NCBI GenBank assembly: GCA_022652945.1
Contig: JALCRV010000001.1
Location: forward strand, 257,384 to 321,383
DNA: 64,000 nucleotides
Reading direction: 5' to 3'
Origin: Bacilli bacterium
GTDB taxonomy: Bacteria; Bacillota_I; Bacilli_A; RFN20; CAG-288
Shown: piece by piece, positions 18,486 through 27,374 of the stretch
Position numbering within the stretch: the stretch's first letter is position 1
Layout: each line of letters begins with the position of its first letter
Program-made: the position numbers and the translations under genes
The notes under the pieces: model-generated
The model's database searches: none
Told to the model about the DNA's origin: nothing
The model's input: only the letters and a program-made list of their open reading frames with translations

Positions 18486-18509
18486 CCGAGGATCGCTCCT
18501 CGGCCTTTT
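18486..18509. terminator. Bidirectional terminator between the transporter operon and lemA
   Basis: CCGAGGA (18486-18492) pairs with TCCTCGG (18497-18503) around TCGC, with CCTTTT on the plus side and TCTTTTCTT on the minus side. It serves two convergent units. Confidence 0.9.
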
Positions 18510-18534
18510 AAAATCAGTTGTGGATAGACGACGA

Positions 18535-19131
18535 CTAGAATTCCATCTTGACGTCGGCTCTCTTCGCCTCTTCCGCTTCGAAGAATTCAGATTTCTCAAA
18601 GCGATAGTGATTGGCAATGATCGAGGACGGGAAGACGAGAAGCAAAGAGTTGTACTCTTTGACATTCGAATTATAAATACGACGAGAAGCCTGCAGATGC
18701 TCTTCAGCATCGCGGGAGGAAGCCTGAAGCTCAAGGAATAAAGTATTGGCTTTCAGATCCGGATACTTTTCAAAGATGATATCGATGTTCTTAGCAGCCT
18801 GATCAAGTTTGGCATTGATAGCCGAGAGATCCTTGACCGAAGTGCCAGCCGGAATCCCTGAACGGAGTCCGATTACATCGGATAACGTCTCTTTTTCATG
18901 CTTAGCATAACCTTTGGTGATATCGAACATCTTGGTGAGGAGATCGAATCTCTTTTCCAAGGCGATATCGATGCCGGATTTGGCATCTTCAATGGAAACC
19001 TGCAGACGGCGGAACATATTGTAAACACGAATCCACCAGCTGACGATGATGATAACTAAAAGAACAACAACAGCGATAACGACAATCAAGGCGATCATTC
19101 CGCCCGAGAGACCTTCTAATACTGGTAACAT
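18535..19131 (-). CDS. lemA: LemA family membrane protein
   Basis: LemA proteins have one N-terminal membrane helix and a long cytosolic helical bundle; their function is not established. Here residues 11-33 are strongly hydrophobic (ALIVVIAVVVLLVIIIVSWW), followed by the family pattern RVYNMFRRLQVSIEDAKSGI and KRFDLLTKMFDITKGYAKHE. The length of 198 is typical. It lies 17 bases downstream of the DUF3137 gene; the two families are commonly neighbours, so a shared membrane role is likely. Confidence 0.9.
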   Translation of the reverse strand: MLPVLEGLSGGMIALIVVIAVVVLLVIIIVSWWIRVYNMFRRLQVSIEDAKSGIDIALEKRFDLLTKMFDITKGYAKHEKETLSDVIGLRSGIPAGTSVKDLSAINAKLDQAAKNIDIIFEKYPDLKANTLFLELQASSRDAEEHLQASRRIYNSNVKEYNSLLLVFPSSIIANHYRFEKSEFFEAEEAKRADVKMEF

Positions 19132-19148
19132 GTTTCTTTACCCCCTAT

Positions 19149-20342
19149 TTATTTATCAGCCACAGACTCGATTTCTTCTCCCGCTTTTTGTACTACATCC
19201 TTACTAGAGGTTGTAGCCATGGCTGTAACAGCCTGTTCAGCGGAAGCGGAATCTAAGCCTGATATTTTCTCCGACTCGCCTTCGATCTTATTCTCAACCT
19301 GGGAAGCGACATCATCGCCGGCCTGCTCTCTTAAAGCGGCGGCTTTAGCGGCTTCCTGATAAGCTTTCTCGACCGCTTTCTTTCCGAAAGAGTCATCGAG
19401 ATTAAACATTTCTACGAACCATTGGAACGGGAGAATTTCACTTACAAGTTTCTTGATCAGCTCTTCATTATCCTTGATAGAAAGCGCATAATCGAAGCGG
19501 TTTTTTGCCCCGTTAATGGCTATGATTAATCTATCAGATTGAATACAGAAAATCAACGTTCCAGGAACCCTGGCTTTTATTTCTTTAAAGGCTTCAATAA
19601 ACTGCGGAGTGATGACATAAAACGCTGCTTCTTTATCGTTGGCATAGACGTTAAATTGCTTATTGAAAACGACATCTTCGAAGTCGATTCTGGTCGAATG
19701 AGCGAAGTTCCTTGACCAACCCGCTCCGTTCTCCTCTTCCCTGATTTCCAAAGAGCCCGGGAACTCTTTATTGAACTGATAGACCGCAATAAGCCCGTTA
19801 AAATAATAGACCGTTGAGGAGTGTCCTTTCGAGTCGGTGGTTTGGTTTCCGGAGACCACATTAGCCACCGAGAAACGGACATCTTTATAAGAGCCGTTAA
19901 TCTGTCCATCGGTCTTATAAATATTACCGAACTCAAACAGATTAAGATTCTCTAAGAATTGTCTGGCCCAGCCTTGACTGGGCACGTAAGAAGCATCATC
20001 TCCATAAACCAACTTAATCAAACCGGGGACCACATCATTCTGGAACTTCTTTAAAGCGTTAGCCCTCGCTCCGGCGTACGCCCCGATTCCAAGGAAGATA
20101 GTAACCATAGAAGCGGCGACCAGAATCATGAAATTATGGCCTTCGCTAAAAATGAACATCAAAATCCCAATCAGAAAGCCCACCGGGAATATCAGCCATC
20201 CAAACTTTTTAAAATGAGCGTACTGCGCTCTGGATTCGTTAGCTAATTCACTGATTTTTTTCTTTTGCTCTTCCGTGATGGAAGTCATCATCCTGGTCAG
20301 AAACAAGTTCTGATCGGCATCTTCCCCCTTGAATTTAGCCAT
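19149..20342 (-). CDS. DUF3137 membrane protein
   Basis: This 397-residue protein fits the DUF3137 family, usually encoded next to lemA. Two hydrophobic segments (about residues 50-67 and 72-90) follow a charged N-terminal helix. A mixed alpha/beta region follows, with the pattern GSYKDVRFSVANVV and, later, FNKQFNVYANDKEAAFYVITPQF. The last 60 or so residues are Ala/Glu/Lys-rich and probably disordered. GGGGGA precedes the ATG. The biochemical function is unknown. Confidence 0.8.
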   Translation of the reverse strand: MAKFKGEDADQNLFLTRMMTSITEEQKKKISELANESRAQYAHFKKFGWLIFPVGFLIGILMFIFSEGHNFMILVAASMVTIFLGIGAYAGARANALKKFQNDVVPGLIKLVYGDDASYVPSQGWARQFLENLNLFEFGNIYKTDGQINGSYKDVRFSVANVVSGNQTTDSKGHSSTVYYFNGLIAVYQFNKEFPGSLEIREEENGAGWSRNFAHSTRIDFEDVVFNKQFNVYANDKEAAFYVITPQFIEAFKEIKARVPGTLIFCIQSDRLIIAINGAKNRFDYALSIKDNEELIKKLVSEILPFQWFVEMFNLDDSFGKKAVEKAYQEAAKAAALREQAGDDVASQVENKIEGESEKISGLDSASAEQAVTAMATTSSKDVVQKAGEEIESVADK

Positions 20343-20435
20343 TGCTTGTTCCCCCTAACAATATAGAAGTTTTCTATCAAGGAAAATTATATACTAAATA
20401 AAGTGAAAGATTAAAAATGTTTATAAGGAGGAGCA

Positions 20436-21359
20436 ATGAAAAATCCCTTAAAAGACGAAAGGCTGATTCAAGGCTTGATGGGCTTATGGAAATTTGACGA
20501 TATCAAGGACATCTCATCCTTAATCTCTTTCGATTTAGAGCACGGAATCCATTTCTTTGATATCTCCGATATTTATTCTTCCGGCCGCTGCGAAGAAAAA
20601 CTCGGCGCGGTCTTAAAAGAAAATCCATTCTTTAGAGAAAAGATGATCATCCAAACCAAAGTGGGGCTAAGAAGGGTGTCTTCAGGTGAACATATGAATT
20701 ATTACGACCTTTCTTATGACCATATTATGGAAGGAGCTGAAGCCTCTTTAAAAAGAATGGGCATTTCCTACATCGATTATTACTTATTACATCGTCCGGA
20801 TATCCTGATGGACAACAAAGAAATCGCCAAAGCTTTTAAAGAACTGAAGGCCTCGGGTAAGGTCAGGCATTTTGGAGTCTCTAACTTCTCCCCGGAAGCG
20901 ATTGAATACTTACTCTCCGCCACCGATATTCCTTTAGAAGTCAATCAACTTCAGTTGGGCCTAGGTCATCTTGACTTAGTCTCCGAAGTCGTCAATACGA
21001 ACGTGGAGAATAAAGAAGGCACACCTTTCGGGCTGGATCTTTTCTTCTATACCAAGAGGAAAAACATGGCCTTGCAGTGCTGGTCTCCTAATCTATATGG
21101 CAGTCAACGTACTTCGATCTATACAGAACCCGCTCTTTTAAACCTGCAGAACAAAATGAAAGAGTTAGCTGCTAAGTATTCCGTTTCCTCCCCCGCTATC
21201 GCTAACGCCTTCCTTTTCCAGCTTGGTGATAATGTCCAAGTCGTCACTGGAGCCACCAGCCAAGAACACATCCTCGAAGCTTTAGATGGCTTAAAAGTCC
21301 ATCTAAGCAAGGAAGAGTTTTATAGCCTTTATACCTCCAGCGGAAACTTGCTGCCCTAA
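20436..21359 (+). CDS. Aldo/keto reductase
   Basis: The 307-residue protein is an NAD(P)H-dependent oxidoreductase with a TIM-barrel fold. The catalytic tetrad can be read: Asp and Tyr in FDISDIYSSGRCEEKLG, Lys in IIQTKVGLRR and His in YYLLHRPDILMD. Cofactor-binding and barrel features include GKVRHFGVSNFS, VNQLQLGLGH and the C-terminal VVTGATSQEHILEAL. It most resembles the YdhF-like branch. The substrate cannot be read from sequence. TAAGGAGG sits six bases before the ATG, and the gene is probably monocistronic. Confidence 0.93.
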   Translation: MKNPLKDERLIQGLMGLWKFDDIKDISSLISFDLEHGIHFFDISDIYSSGRCEEKLGAVLKENPFFREKMIIQTKVGLRRVSSGEHMNYYDLSYDHIMEGAEASLKRMGISYIDYYLLHRPDILMDNKEIAKAFKELKASGKVRHFGVSNFSPEAIEYLLSATDIPLEVNQLQLGLGHLDLVSEVVNTNVENKEGTPFGLDLFFYTKRKNMALQCWSPNLYGSQRTSIYTEPALLNLQNKMKELAAKYSVSSPAIANAFLFQLGDNVQVVTGATSQEHILEALDGLKVHLSKEEFYSLYTSSGNLLP

Positions 21360-21419
21360 CATTGCACAAAGGGAAGTTAATCTTTATAATTAAAAAGACA
21401 AAACAAGGAGAAAACATCA

Positions 21420-21665
21420 ATGAAAGATGATAAAGTCGACTGGGGGCTGTTCTTCATCCTCCTCTTCCTCGGATGGCTAGGCATCGATAAGTTCTATAAG
21501 CTTAAAGGCCCGGGCTGGAAACTATTCTGCATTAAGTTTTTAGCTTCCTGCATCGGCATCGGCGAATTATGGAATCTGCTCGATATCGTCATGTGCCTCG
21601 CTCGCTTATATCGCGCGGATCCGAGAGAATATCTGGATCTGTTAGAAAAGAAGCAGTCATATTAA
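21420..21665 (+). CDS. Small TM2-domain membrane protein
   Basis: This 81-residue protein fits the TM2 family: two hydrophobic segments joined by a short polar turn with a conserved Asp and the pattern FLGWLGIDKFYKLK, followed by a second helix ending near LLDIVMCLARLY. TM2 proteins are of poorly defined function. AAGGAG precedes the ATG and a strong terminator follows, so it is probably expressed alone or with the upstream reductase gene. Confidence 0.75.
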   Translation: MKDDKVDWGLFFILLFLGWLGIDKFYKLKGPGWKLFCIKFLASCIGIGELWNLLDIVMCLARLYRADPREYLDLLEKKQSY

Positions 21666-21672
21666 TTAAAAG

Positions 21673-21697
21673 AGCCAGCTGAGCGCTGGCTTTTTTC
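21673..21697 (+). terminator. Terminator after the TM2 gene
   Basis: AGCCAGC (21673-21679) pairs with GCTGGCT (21685-21691) around TGAGC, followed by TTTTTC. The T-tract overlaps the stop region of the convergent minus-strand gene at 21696. Confidence 0.88.
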
Positions 21698-24600
21698 ATC
21701 TCTTCAGAGCTAACCTAGCTCCATCGGTCTTGATCTGATCAGACCCGAGGAGCAGATTTTCAGCTTTCTGGAATAGCAGGCGGAAATCGACATCTTTTTC
21801 ATCGGTCCCGACGACTCCAGCTAACTGCCCTACTAAGACTTCACGGTTTAAATAAGTAAAGCGGGAGAGGAAAGCTAAAATGCCTAAAGCGATTTCTTCC
21901 GGAGCGATATTTCGAATCGGACGAGTCTCTTTTTTTGACCTCATCATCTTCGGATAACTGTTCTTTTCTTCCGGATGATAAAGCGGGAAGGAATAAGAGA
22001 TATCTTTTAAGGTCTTAAAGTATTCAGCTTTTTTCTTTTCTTCATAAGAAAGTTTCTCATCCGAATCACCGATCTTTTGAATACCCTCCACTACGACTTT
22101 CACATCGCGCCAGCAGGACATCACGGAAAGATCCGGATAGACCAAGAAAGGCAAAGCGTAAAGATTCACCGTCTTAATCCCGTAATTCAGATAAAGGAAA
22201 GCTGGTAAGGCATAAGATTGGGCGTAAGAAAGCGGATCATCTTGATCAAAGAACCTCAAAGCGAAACGTTCCCCTTCTTTTTCAAAGTAATAAGGAATTA
22301 AGATGCCTGGAGCGATATCTTTAAATTTCTCTAAGGCGATACCTTGCTTTTGCAAGGCCAAGTTAACACTCTTTTGGAACGAAGACGGGAAATGGCTTAA
22401 ATAGGCGTAACTCTTCATATCTTCATCCAGAGAGAGATCCAAGCTCGGGACCTGCTTAGCAAGCGGGAAACTATCCCCGAGGATAATCACCCTTTTCGCC
22501 AGCATTAAGGAAGAAAATAAATCCATCAAGGAATCGTCTTCCCTTAGATCCACAATCGCCAGATCGAATTTATAAGGTTGGAGATATTCGCATTGTTTTA
22601 AAGAAGCCACATGCAAGGGATAGATATGGAAGAAAACATCCCCGGCGGTCGTCAAAGCCTCTTTAGCGGAAAGCATCCTTTGAGAGTGGTAACGCTCCTT
22701 TAAAGCGCTGATCGCTTGGCGGAAAGAAGGACGGCCAAACAAGACAGATTTAATAGCATCGAAGGATTTGATGATGTCTTTACTGAGCAATTCCCCGTTA
22801 GCTTCTAACAGGCGGTACATCTCAAAAAGATCAGCGGATTCGGCTTGGATTGCTTCGTTGCCTTTTTCTTCCTCGAAAACTTTTAACAACATATGCTTAT
22901 AAACGGAAGAAAGGAAATCCTCGTTGAAGGTAGCTAAGGTACCATTCTCTTTTTCCACTTCATCTAAAGCGCTTCTTAGTTCTTTAGAGGAAGCATCTGC
23001 TTTCTTGGAGAATTCTAAATATGATTCGAACAATTCCTTCGAACCAGCTATCTTCTCAGCCAGCCTCTTTCTGATTTCTACAAATGAGCTCTGGGAGAAA
23101 TCAAACTTATCTTCATTAAAGTATTCTCGGTATTTATCTAAATCATGTTCAAGAAGCGTCCTTCCCTCCATTAAAGCCGGATAAAAGGTGCTCTTATACT
23201 TATCGGAGAAGGATTGATCTTTAAAGATCTCTTCGGTGAAAGGATTGGAAAAATCCAGATGATCATAAAGTTTCTTATGTCGGTTATACATCTGGATAAA
23301 GTCGTACGCTTTGTTAACACCTAATAAACCATCCAAGGTATCAGCGGCCTTTCCGAAGACTCTTTCAAGTTTAGGACGAATCGCTAAGATTTTCTTATGG
23401 TTATCTTGATATTTATCAACGAAGACAATCAAAGTCTTATACGCTCTTCTGAACGGAGTGATCTTGATGACTTCTTTCAGTTCTTTCTTTAATTCTCTTT
23501 CTCTTTTATGATCCTTGAAGTCTTCGATGATCTTGTCGAAATCCATGTTCCAGATCAAAGGACGGCAAAGAACATCTAAAGACAAAGTCAAAGAAGCTTC
23601 GGTTCGATAATACCCTTCTGCTAAAGTGATACTATCGATAATATCCTGGCTGAAATCAGCGGAAAAGTAACTTAACGGGAAGCCATCATATTTTGAATAA
23701 ATGGAGAAGATCTTTACCGCTTCGTCATAATCCTTTAAGGAATTGAAGTCAGACCAACGGGACGTACGGACACGGGAATCCTCGATAGCCTTTTCAAATT
23801 TAGCGATATCGGAAACCATGTTCTTTAAGAAACTGATTATTTCTTCATACTGGTCTTTCTTAACTAAGGAGTTCAGGCCGTAAAAAGGATGCTTAGTAAA
23901 AGGATTGGCGGAATACCAAGGATTCAACTTAAGAAAAGCGATAAAATCCCCATCATCAAGCCAATTATCAAAATCGTAATCGGAAAAAGCGGAGAAATCA
24001 TAAGTTTTTTTGCTTAATAAAGCGGCATCGTGGAGATTATTATAAATATCAAAATCATTCTCCCCGGTCGGAATCGTGATGGTCTTTAATCTTATATCAT
24101 CACTTCTCTGTCTGTCCTCCGCTTCCCTTAAGTTTTCTTTAGCGATGATTAAGGAAGCATCGAGAAGATACTGAGGATGATTCTTCGCTTTCTCAAGCAA
24201 AGTGAACAAAGCAACCCCCGGTTCTGTAATATCCTGGTAAGGCATAAAGGCATCATAATAATCATTAATCAGTTTACTGTTCCATTCGTTTTCGCTCTTT
24301 TTATCTGGGCAAACGATAAGGATGGAGTTCTTATGAAGGATATATTCTTCAATCGCGCTTTTTAAGAAAGACGAATTCATCGGATCGAGTTGATCGATCT
24401 TCATCACCGGATAAGAAGCTAAAGTATTAAGCCCATCAACGATATATGAGGGATGTTCCTTCTTAGAAGCGTATGAGGTTGTCTTCTCATTGGGTAAACG
24501 CTCTTCAAAGCAGCGGAACAAAGGATCGGAAGCCATACTCGGAAAATAACTGACTAAGGCTTCCAGTCTGATTTCTTTCATGACATCTAGTTCCATAAGG

Positions 24601-25259
24601 TGAAGAGAATCATCAGCGGCGAAAGAATACGGAGTGACTTTAGCCGTGATTTGCCGACTTAATTCCTGCGAATCAAACCCCTGGCCTTGATAGGAGATAT
24701 CTAGGTTATATTCCTGTTTCAGTTTCCAAATAAGCGGAGTGTTGAATAAAGGAGAGTTATAGTTCAATCTCATCGTATACTCTCCCTCGCTCTCTCCAAT
24801 CTCAACTTTAAAGAAAACCAAAGGAGCAATCAGAATGCTCTTTTTACCTTTTTCCGCATAAAAGAGATTACCGAAAGATAAATAAATATCATCCTTGCCT
24901 TTAAAAGACTCCAAGGTCTGATCTTGAATCAAAGGCAGGGAGCAGGAAACCAGACGATCAAGTCCGAGCAAGCTCTTATCGAGCAAAGGTTCGATCTCGT
25001 CTTTGGAGTACGTGTCTTTTTTAATGATTTCTTTTCCGTTCAGAACAATCTTTTCGGCCGTCAGAGAAATGGACTTATCAAAAAAGGAAGTGAACTTAAA
25101 TGGCCTGCCGAAAGAAAAATACTCGAAAAAGGCATTCAAATCAGCGGAAATAAGTTCCAAGGAAGCCACATTGCTTAAAGCCGTATTCAATAGAGGAGAG
25201 GAAGATAATTCCTTCCTGAACTCTTCGATAGCTTCCTTATTCCCGACCTTTTTTTCCAT
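21696..25259 (-). CDS. Large DUF4011-helicase-like protein with degenerate ATPase and nuclease motifs
   Basis: I read this 1187-residue protein as a decayed relative of the DUF4011/SF1-helicase/DUF3320 family. Residues 125-190 match the DUF4011 pattern: DDIYLSFGNLFYAE, ILIAPLVFFKVE, then NTPLIWKLKQEYNLDI. At residues 290-330, where relatives have GPPGTGKS, the text runs from SSFLKSAIEEYILHK straight to SILIVCPDKKSENEW, so Walker A is missing. A helical middle follows. FDLAIVDLRED (about 898-908) and LGDSFPLAKQ (about 927-936) replace the DEAS Walker B and GDxxQLPP motifs. The second RecA-like domain appears absent. SSFQKSVNLALQKQGIAL (about 959) resembles the start of the C-terminal nuclease domain, whose acidic residues are not evident. 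The last 70 residues resemble the DUF3320 winged helix. The frame is intact, so it looks selected rather than broken. The family match is by eye. Confidence 0.55.
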   Translation of the reverse strand: MEKKVGNKEAIEEFRKELSSSPLLNTALSNVASLELISADLNAFFEYFSFGRPFKFTSFFDKSISLTAEKIVLNGKEIIKKDTYSKDEIEPLLDKSLLGLDRLVSCSLPLIQDQTLESFKGKDDIYLSFGNLFYAEKGKKSILIAPLVFFKVEIGESEGEYTMRLNYNSPLFNTPLIWKLKQEYNLDISYQGQGFDSQELSRQITAKVTPYSFAADDSLHLMELDVMKEIRLEALVSYFPSMASDPLFRCFEERLPNEKTTSYASKKEHPSYIVDGLNTLASYPVMKIDQLDPMNSSFLKSAIEEYILHKNSILIVCPDKKSENEWNSKLINDYYDAFMPYQDITEPGVALFTLLEKAKNHPQYLLDASLIIAKENLREAEDRQRSDDIRLKTITIPTGENDFDIYNNLHDAALLSKKTYDFSAFSDYDFDNWLDDGDFIAFLKLNPWYSANPFTKHPFYGLNSLVKKDQYEEIISFLKNMVSDIAKFEKAIEDSRVRTSRWSDFNSLKDYDEAVKIFSIYSKYDGFPLSYFSADFSQDIIDSITLAEGYYRTEASLTLSLDVLCRPLIWNMDFDKIIEDFKDHKRERELKKELKEVIKITPFRRAYKTLIVFVDKYQDNHKKILAIRPKLERVFGKAADTLDGLLGVNKAYDFIQMYNRHKKLYDHLDFSNPFTEEIFKDQSFSDKYKSTFYPALMEGRTLLEHDLDKYREYFNEDKFDFSQSSFVEIRKRLAEKIAGSKELFESYLEFSKKADASSKELRSALDEVEKENGTLATFNEDFLSSVYKHMLLKVFEEEKGNEAIQAESADLFEMYRLLEANGELLSKDIIKSFDAIKSVLFGRPSFRQAISALKERYHSQRMLSAKEALTTAGDVFFHIYPLHVASLKQCEYLQPYKFDLAIVDLREDDSLMDLFSSLMLAKRVIILGDSFPLAKQVPSLDLSLDEDMKSYAYLSHFPSSFQKSVNLALQKQGIALEKFKDIAPGILIPYYFEKEGERFALRFFDQDDPLSYAQSYALPAFLYLNYGIKTVNLYALPFLVYPDLSVMSCWRDVKVVVEGIQKIGDSDEKLSYEEKKKAEYFKTLKDISYSFPLYHPEEKNSYPKMMRSKKETRPIRNIAPEEIALGILAFLSRFTYLNREVLVGQLAGVVGTDEKDVDFRLLFQKAENLLLGSDQIKTDGARLALKR

Positions 25260-25311
25260 ATATATGATTTTATCATATTCCTTCGGCCCTTAAAGGACTT
25301 CTCCTCCCTCC

Positions 25312-25342
25312 TTGACCCTTTTATAAGTCTCCATGATATAAT
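25312..25342 (+). promoter_or_regulatory. Promoter of tsaC-rpiB
   Basis: TTGACC (25312-25317) and a perfect TATAAT (25337-25342) preceded by TGA (extended -10) are 19 bases apart. The predicted start of transcription near 25349 excludes the ATG at 25347 and supports the ATG at 25383 as the tsaC start. Confidence 0.7.
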
Positions 25343-25382
25343 TTATATGTCTTTTAAAAAAACGAGGGGAAATAAGCTAAAA

Positions 25383-25994
25383 ATGAAGACTGAAATCGTC
25401 AGTTTCGATTCTAAGGAAGCTATCAAAGCCCTGCAGGATGGCGAAGTAATCGCCTTTCCGACTGAAACAGTTTACGGTTTAGGTTGCATCTATAATTCTA
25501 AAGCGGCTTTCGATCGTTTAGTCGCCGCTAAAAGAAGACCTCCGGATAAGCCTTTTACTTTAATGGGTGGCAACAATTTTAATTTCGCTGATTTCGCTAT
25601 CCTTGATGAAGGAGCAAAACGAGTAATCGCCAAGTTCGTCCCGGGTCCTTTAACTCTCTTATTAAAACCCCGTCCTGGACTGCCCTTCCACGTAACTTTG
25701 AATAGTCCAGCTATCGGAATCAGAATCGCTGGAATGGAAAAGCTCCGCTCATTCATCGATAAAGTCGGCTCTCCGCTTCTTGTCCCTTCCGCCAATAAAT
25801 CCGGTGAGCCTCCTCTGATGGAAGCGAAAGCTGTGAAAGAAGTCTTCGAAGGTGAGATTCCTTACGTTATCGATTATCCTTCGGGTAAATCGCTCCCTTC
25901 GACGATCGTCGACCTTTCCAATGGCGAACCTAAATTGATCCGTCAAGGCGAATTGGATTTCCAAGCCGTCTTAAAAGCATATAAAGGAGAATAA
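25383..25994 (+). CDS. tsaC: Threonylcarbamoyl-AMP synthase (Sua5/YciO/YrdC/YwlC family)
   Basis: TsaC makes threonylcarbamoyl-AMP from threonine, bicarbonate and ATP, the first step of t6A37 modification of ANN-decoding tRNAs. The frame opens at 25347, but the ATG at 25383, preceded by GAGGGG and lying downstream of the predicted transcription start, is preferred; this gives 203 residues. Motifs are VIAFPTETVYGLGC, the KRRPPDKPFTLM substrate loop, FVPGPLTLLLKPR, AIGIRIAG and VPSANKSGEPP. It lacks the C-terminal Sua5 domain. In Bacillus the equivalent gene is near prfA-prmC; here it is about 16 kb away, ahead of rpiB. Confidence 0.93.
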   Translation: MKTEIVSFDSKEAIKALQDGEVIAFPTETVYGLGCIYNSKAAFDRLVAAKRRPPDKPFTLMGGNNFNFADFAILDEGAKRVIAKFVPGPLTLLLKPRPGLPFHVTLNSPAIGIRIAGMEKLRSFIDKVGSPLLVPSANKSGEPPLMEAKAVKEVFEGEIPYVIDYPSGKSLPSTIVDLSNGEPKLIRQGELDFQAVLKAYKGE

Positions 25995-25996
25995 AA

Positions 25997-26452
25997 ATGG
26001 TGAAAATTGCTATCGGTTGTGATCACGGCGGTGTCGAATTGAAGAAATACCTGCTGGATAACCTTTTAAAGGAAGGCTACGAAGTAACTGACTGCGGGAC
26101 TTACACCACCGACTCAGTAAACTATCCTTATTACGCCTTTGCCGTCGCTAATAAAGTAGCCTCGGGAGAAGTTAATTACGGAGTGGTCATCTGCCGAAGC
26201 GGAGAAGGTGTCTCAATCGCCGCTAATAAAGTCAAAGGCATCCGCTGCGGAATCGGTTATAACGAAGAAGTCTCCCACCTGATGAAGGAACATAACGACG
26301 CCAATATGATCGCATTCGGAGCCGATTTCATCACTAAAGAAGATGCTTTAAGAAATCTTCATACCTTCTTAGCAGCTACCTTCCTTCAAGGTCATCATCA
26401 GATCAGAGTCGATATGATCAAAGACTACGAGAACGAACATTCTAAAGATTAA
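25997..26452 (+). CDS. rpiB: Ribose-5-phosphate isomerase B / RpiB-LacAB family
   Basis: RpiB interconverts ribose-5-phosphate and ribulose-5-phosphate in the pentose phosphate pathway. The 151-residue protein has IGCDHGGVELKKYLL at the N-terminus and the active-site loop VVICRSGEGVSIAANKVKGIRC, with the catalytic Cys of this family. The loop reads CRSGEG where many RpiB proteins have CGTGxG, so related sugar-phosphate isomerases cannot be fully excluded. AAAGGAG, overlapping the tsaC end, places it in the same operon. A terminator follows. Confidence 0.9.
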   Translation: MVKIAIGCDHGGVELKKYLLDNLLKEGYEVTDCGTYTTDSVNYPYYAFAVANKVASGEVNYGVVICRSGEGVSIAANKVKGIRCGIGYNEEVSHLMKEHNDANMIAFGADFITKEDALRNLHTFLAATFLQGHHQIRVDMIKDYENEHSKD

Positions 26453-26467
26453 TCAAGAGTAAAAAAG

Positions 26468-26498
26468 AAGGCCTCCGGATCCAGTCCGGAGGCCTTTT
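26468..26498. terminator. Bidirectional terminator between rpiB and the DUF4097 gene
   Basis: AAGGCCTCCGGA pairs with TCCGGAGGCCTT around a five-base loop, with T-tracts on both strands. It serves convergent rpiB and the minus-strand gene at 26535. Confidence 0.92.
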
Positions 26499-26534
26499 GG
26501 AAAGGGGATAATTAAGATTGGTTTTCAGTTCTAG

Positions 26535-27359
26535 TTACTTATGAGACTCGCCGTTAATGATGATCTTCCCGTATAGAGCGGTAACTGAATTAGTCTCGAC
26601 GTGACCCGAAGCAATCTTTACATTGCCGGTAACTGTCGAGAGACGCAACTTTTTAATTTCGGCGTAGTCGATATCGGTATCACCGGAAACCGTAGAAATC
26701 TTCATCTCGTCAGCTGTCACGCTCTTTAAAAACAGATGACCGGAGACATTAGATATTTTTAAAGTAGCAGCGCGGACATCATCGGTGGTTAACTTACCGG
26801 AAACGACGCTGTAATTGAATTCCTTGCTCTTAATATAAGGAATATTAACGTTAGCGGAAGCGTTGCTGATTCTAAAAGAATCGATATCCTCTCCCGAGGG
26901 AAGGATAATCTTTAAAGTATAAGCGTGCATATTAGCTATAAATTTCGCCAGCGGAATAAACTCCAATTTGAAGAAATGCGCATCTTGAGTAATTCGGTAA
27001 TTATCCGGATCCGCCCCGTTAAAATCAACGTAAGGCTTATCGACATTTCCATAGGAGAATTCGACATTATCAGCGACTAAAGAGAAGATGAACGTCCAAG
27101 GCTTTTTCGTATCCTTAAAATCGTTCCCGTTCTTTTCTTCGATGCTCATTTCCGCCTTAGCCTTATCTTGTTCCGCCTTTAAAGCATCGACAATCGCTTT
27201 CGGTTGGCCGAATTTCTCGATGGCTTCTTCTTCGCTGAAGCCGGCTTCTTTTGCTAATTCGAAACGGGATTCGTATTTCTTGGCGATTTCATCCGCCCCT
27301 TCGATTCCCTGATTCTTCAACTCACCTTTTAAGGCATTTAAATATTCATCTTTTGTCAT
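26535..27359 (-). CDS. DUF1700/DUF4097-type protein
   Basis: The N-terminal 60 residues form a helical module like that of DUF1700 proteins (TKDEYLNALKGELKNQGIEG and EEEAIEKFGQPKAIVDAL). From about residue 95 on, the protein is made of short repeated strands such as RISNASANVNIP, KISNVSGHLFLKS and LSTVTGNVKIASG, the beta-helix pattern of DUF4097 proteins. There is no signal peptide or membrane segment, so it is probably cytosolic. It lies 15 bases after the DUF2089 gene, a partnership also seen around Bacillus yvlB-like loci. A role in envelope stress response is possible but unproven. Confidence 0.8.
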   Translation of the reverse strand: MTKDEYLNALKGELKNQGIEGADEIAKKYESRFELAKEAGFSEEEAIEKFGQPKAIVDALKAEQDKAKAEMSIEEKNGNDFKDTKKPWTFIFSLVADNVEFSYGNVDKPYVDFNGADPDNYRITQDAHFFKLEFIPLAKFIANMHAYTLKIILPSGEDIDSFRISNASANVNIPYIKSKEFNYSVVSGKLTTDDVRAATLKISNVSGHLFLKSVTADEMKISTVSGDTDIDYAEIKKLRLSTVTGNVKIASGHVETNSVTALYGKIIINGESHK

Positions 27360-27374
27360 AACTTTCTCTCCCTT

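Noticed and set aside
21696-25259. Annotation as an active SF1 DNA helicase
   Set aside because: No GKS/T P-loop, no DExx Walker B and no second RecA domain can be read in the protein.
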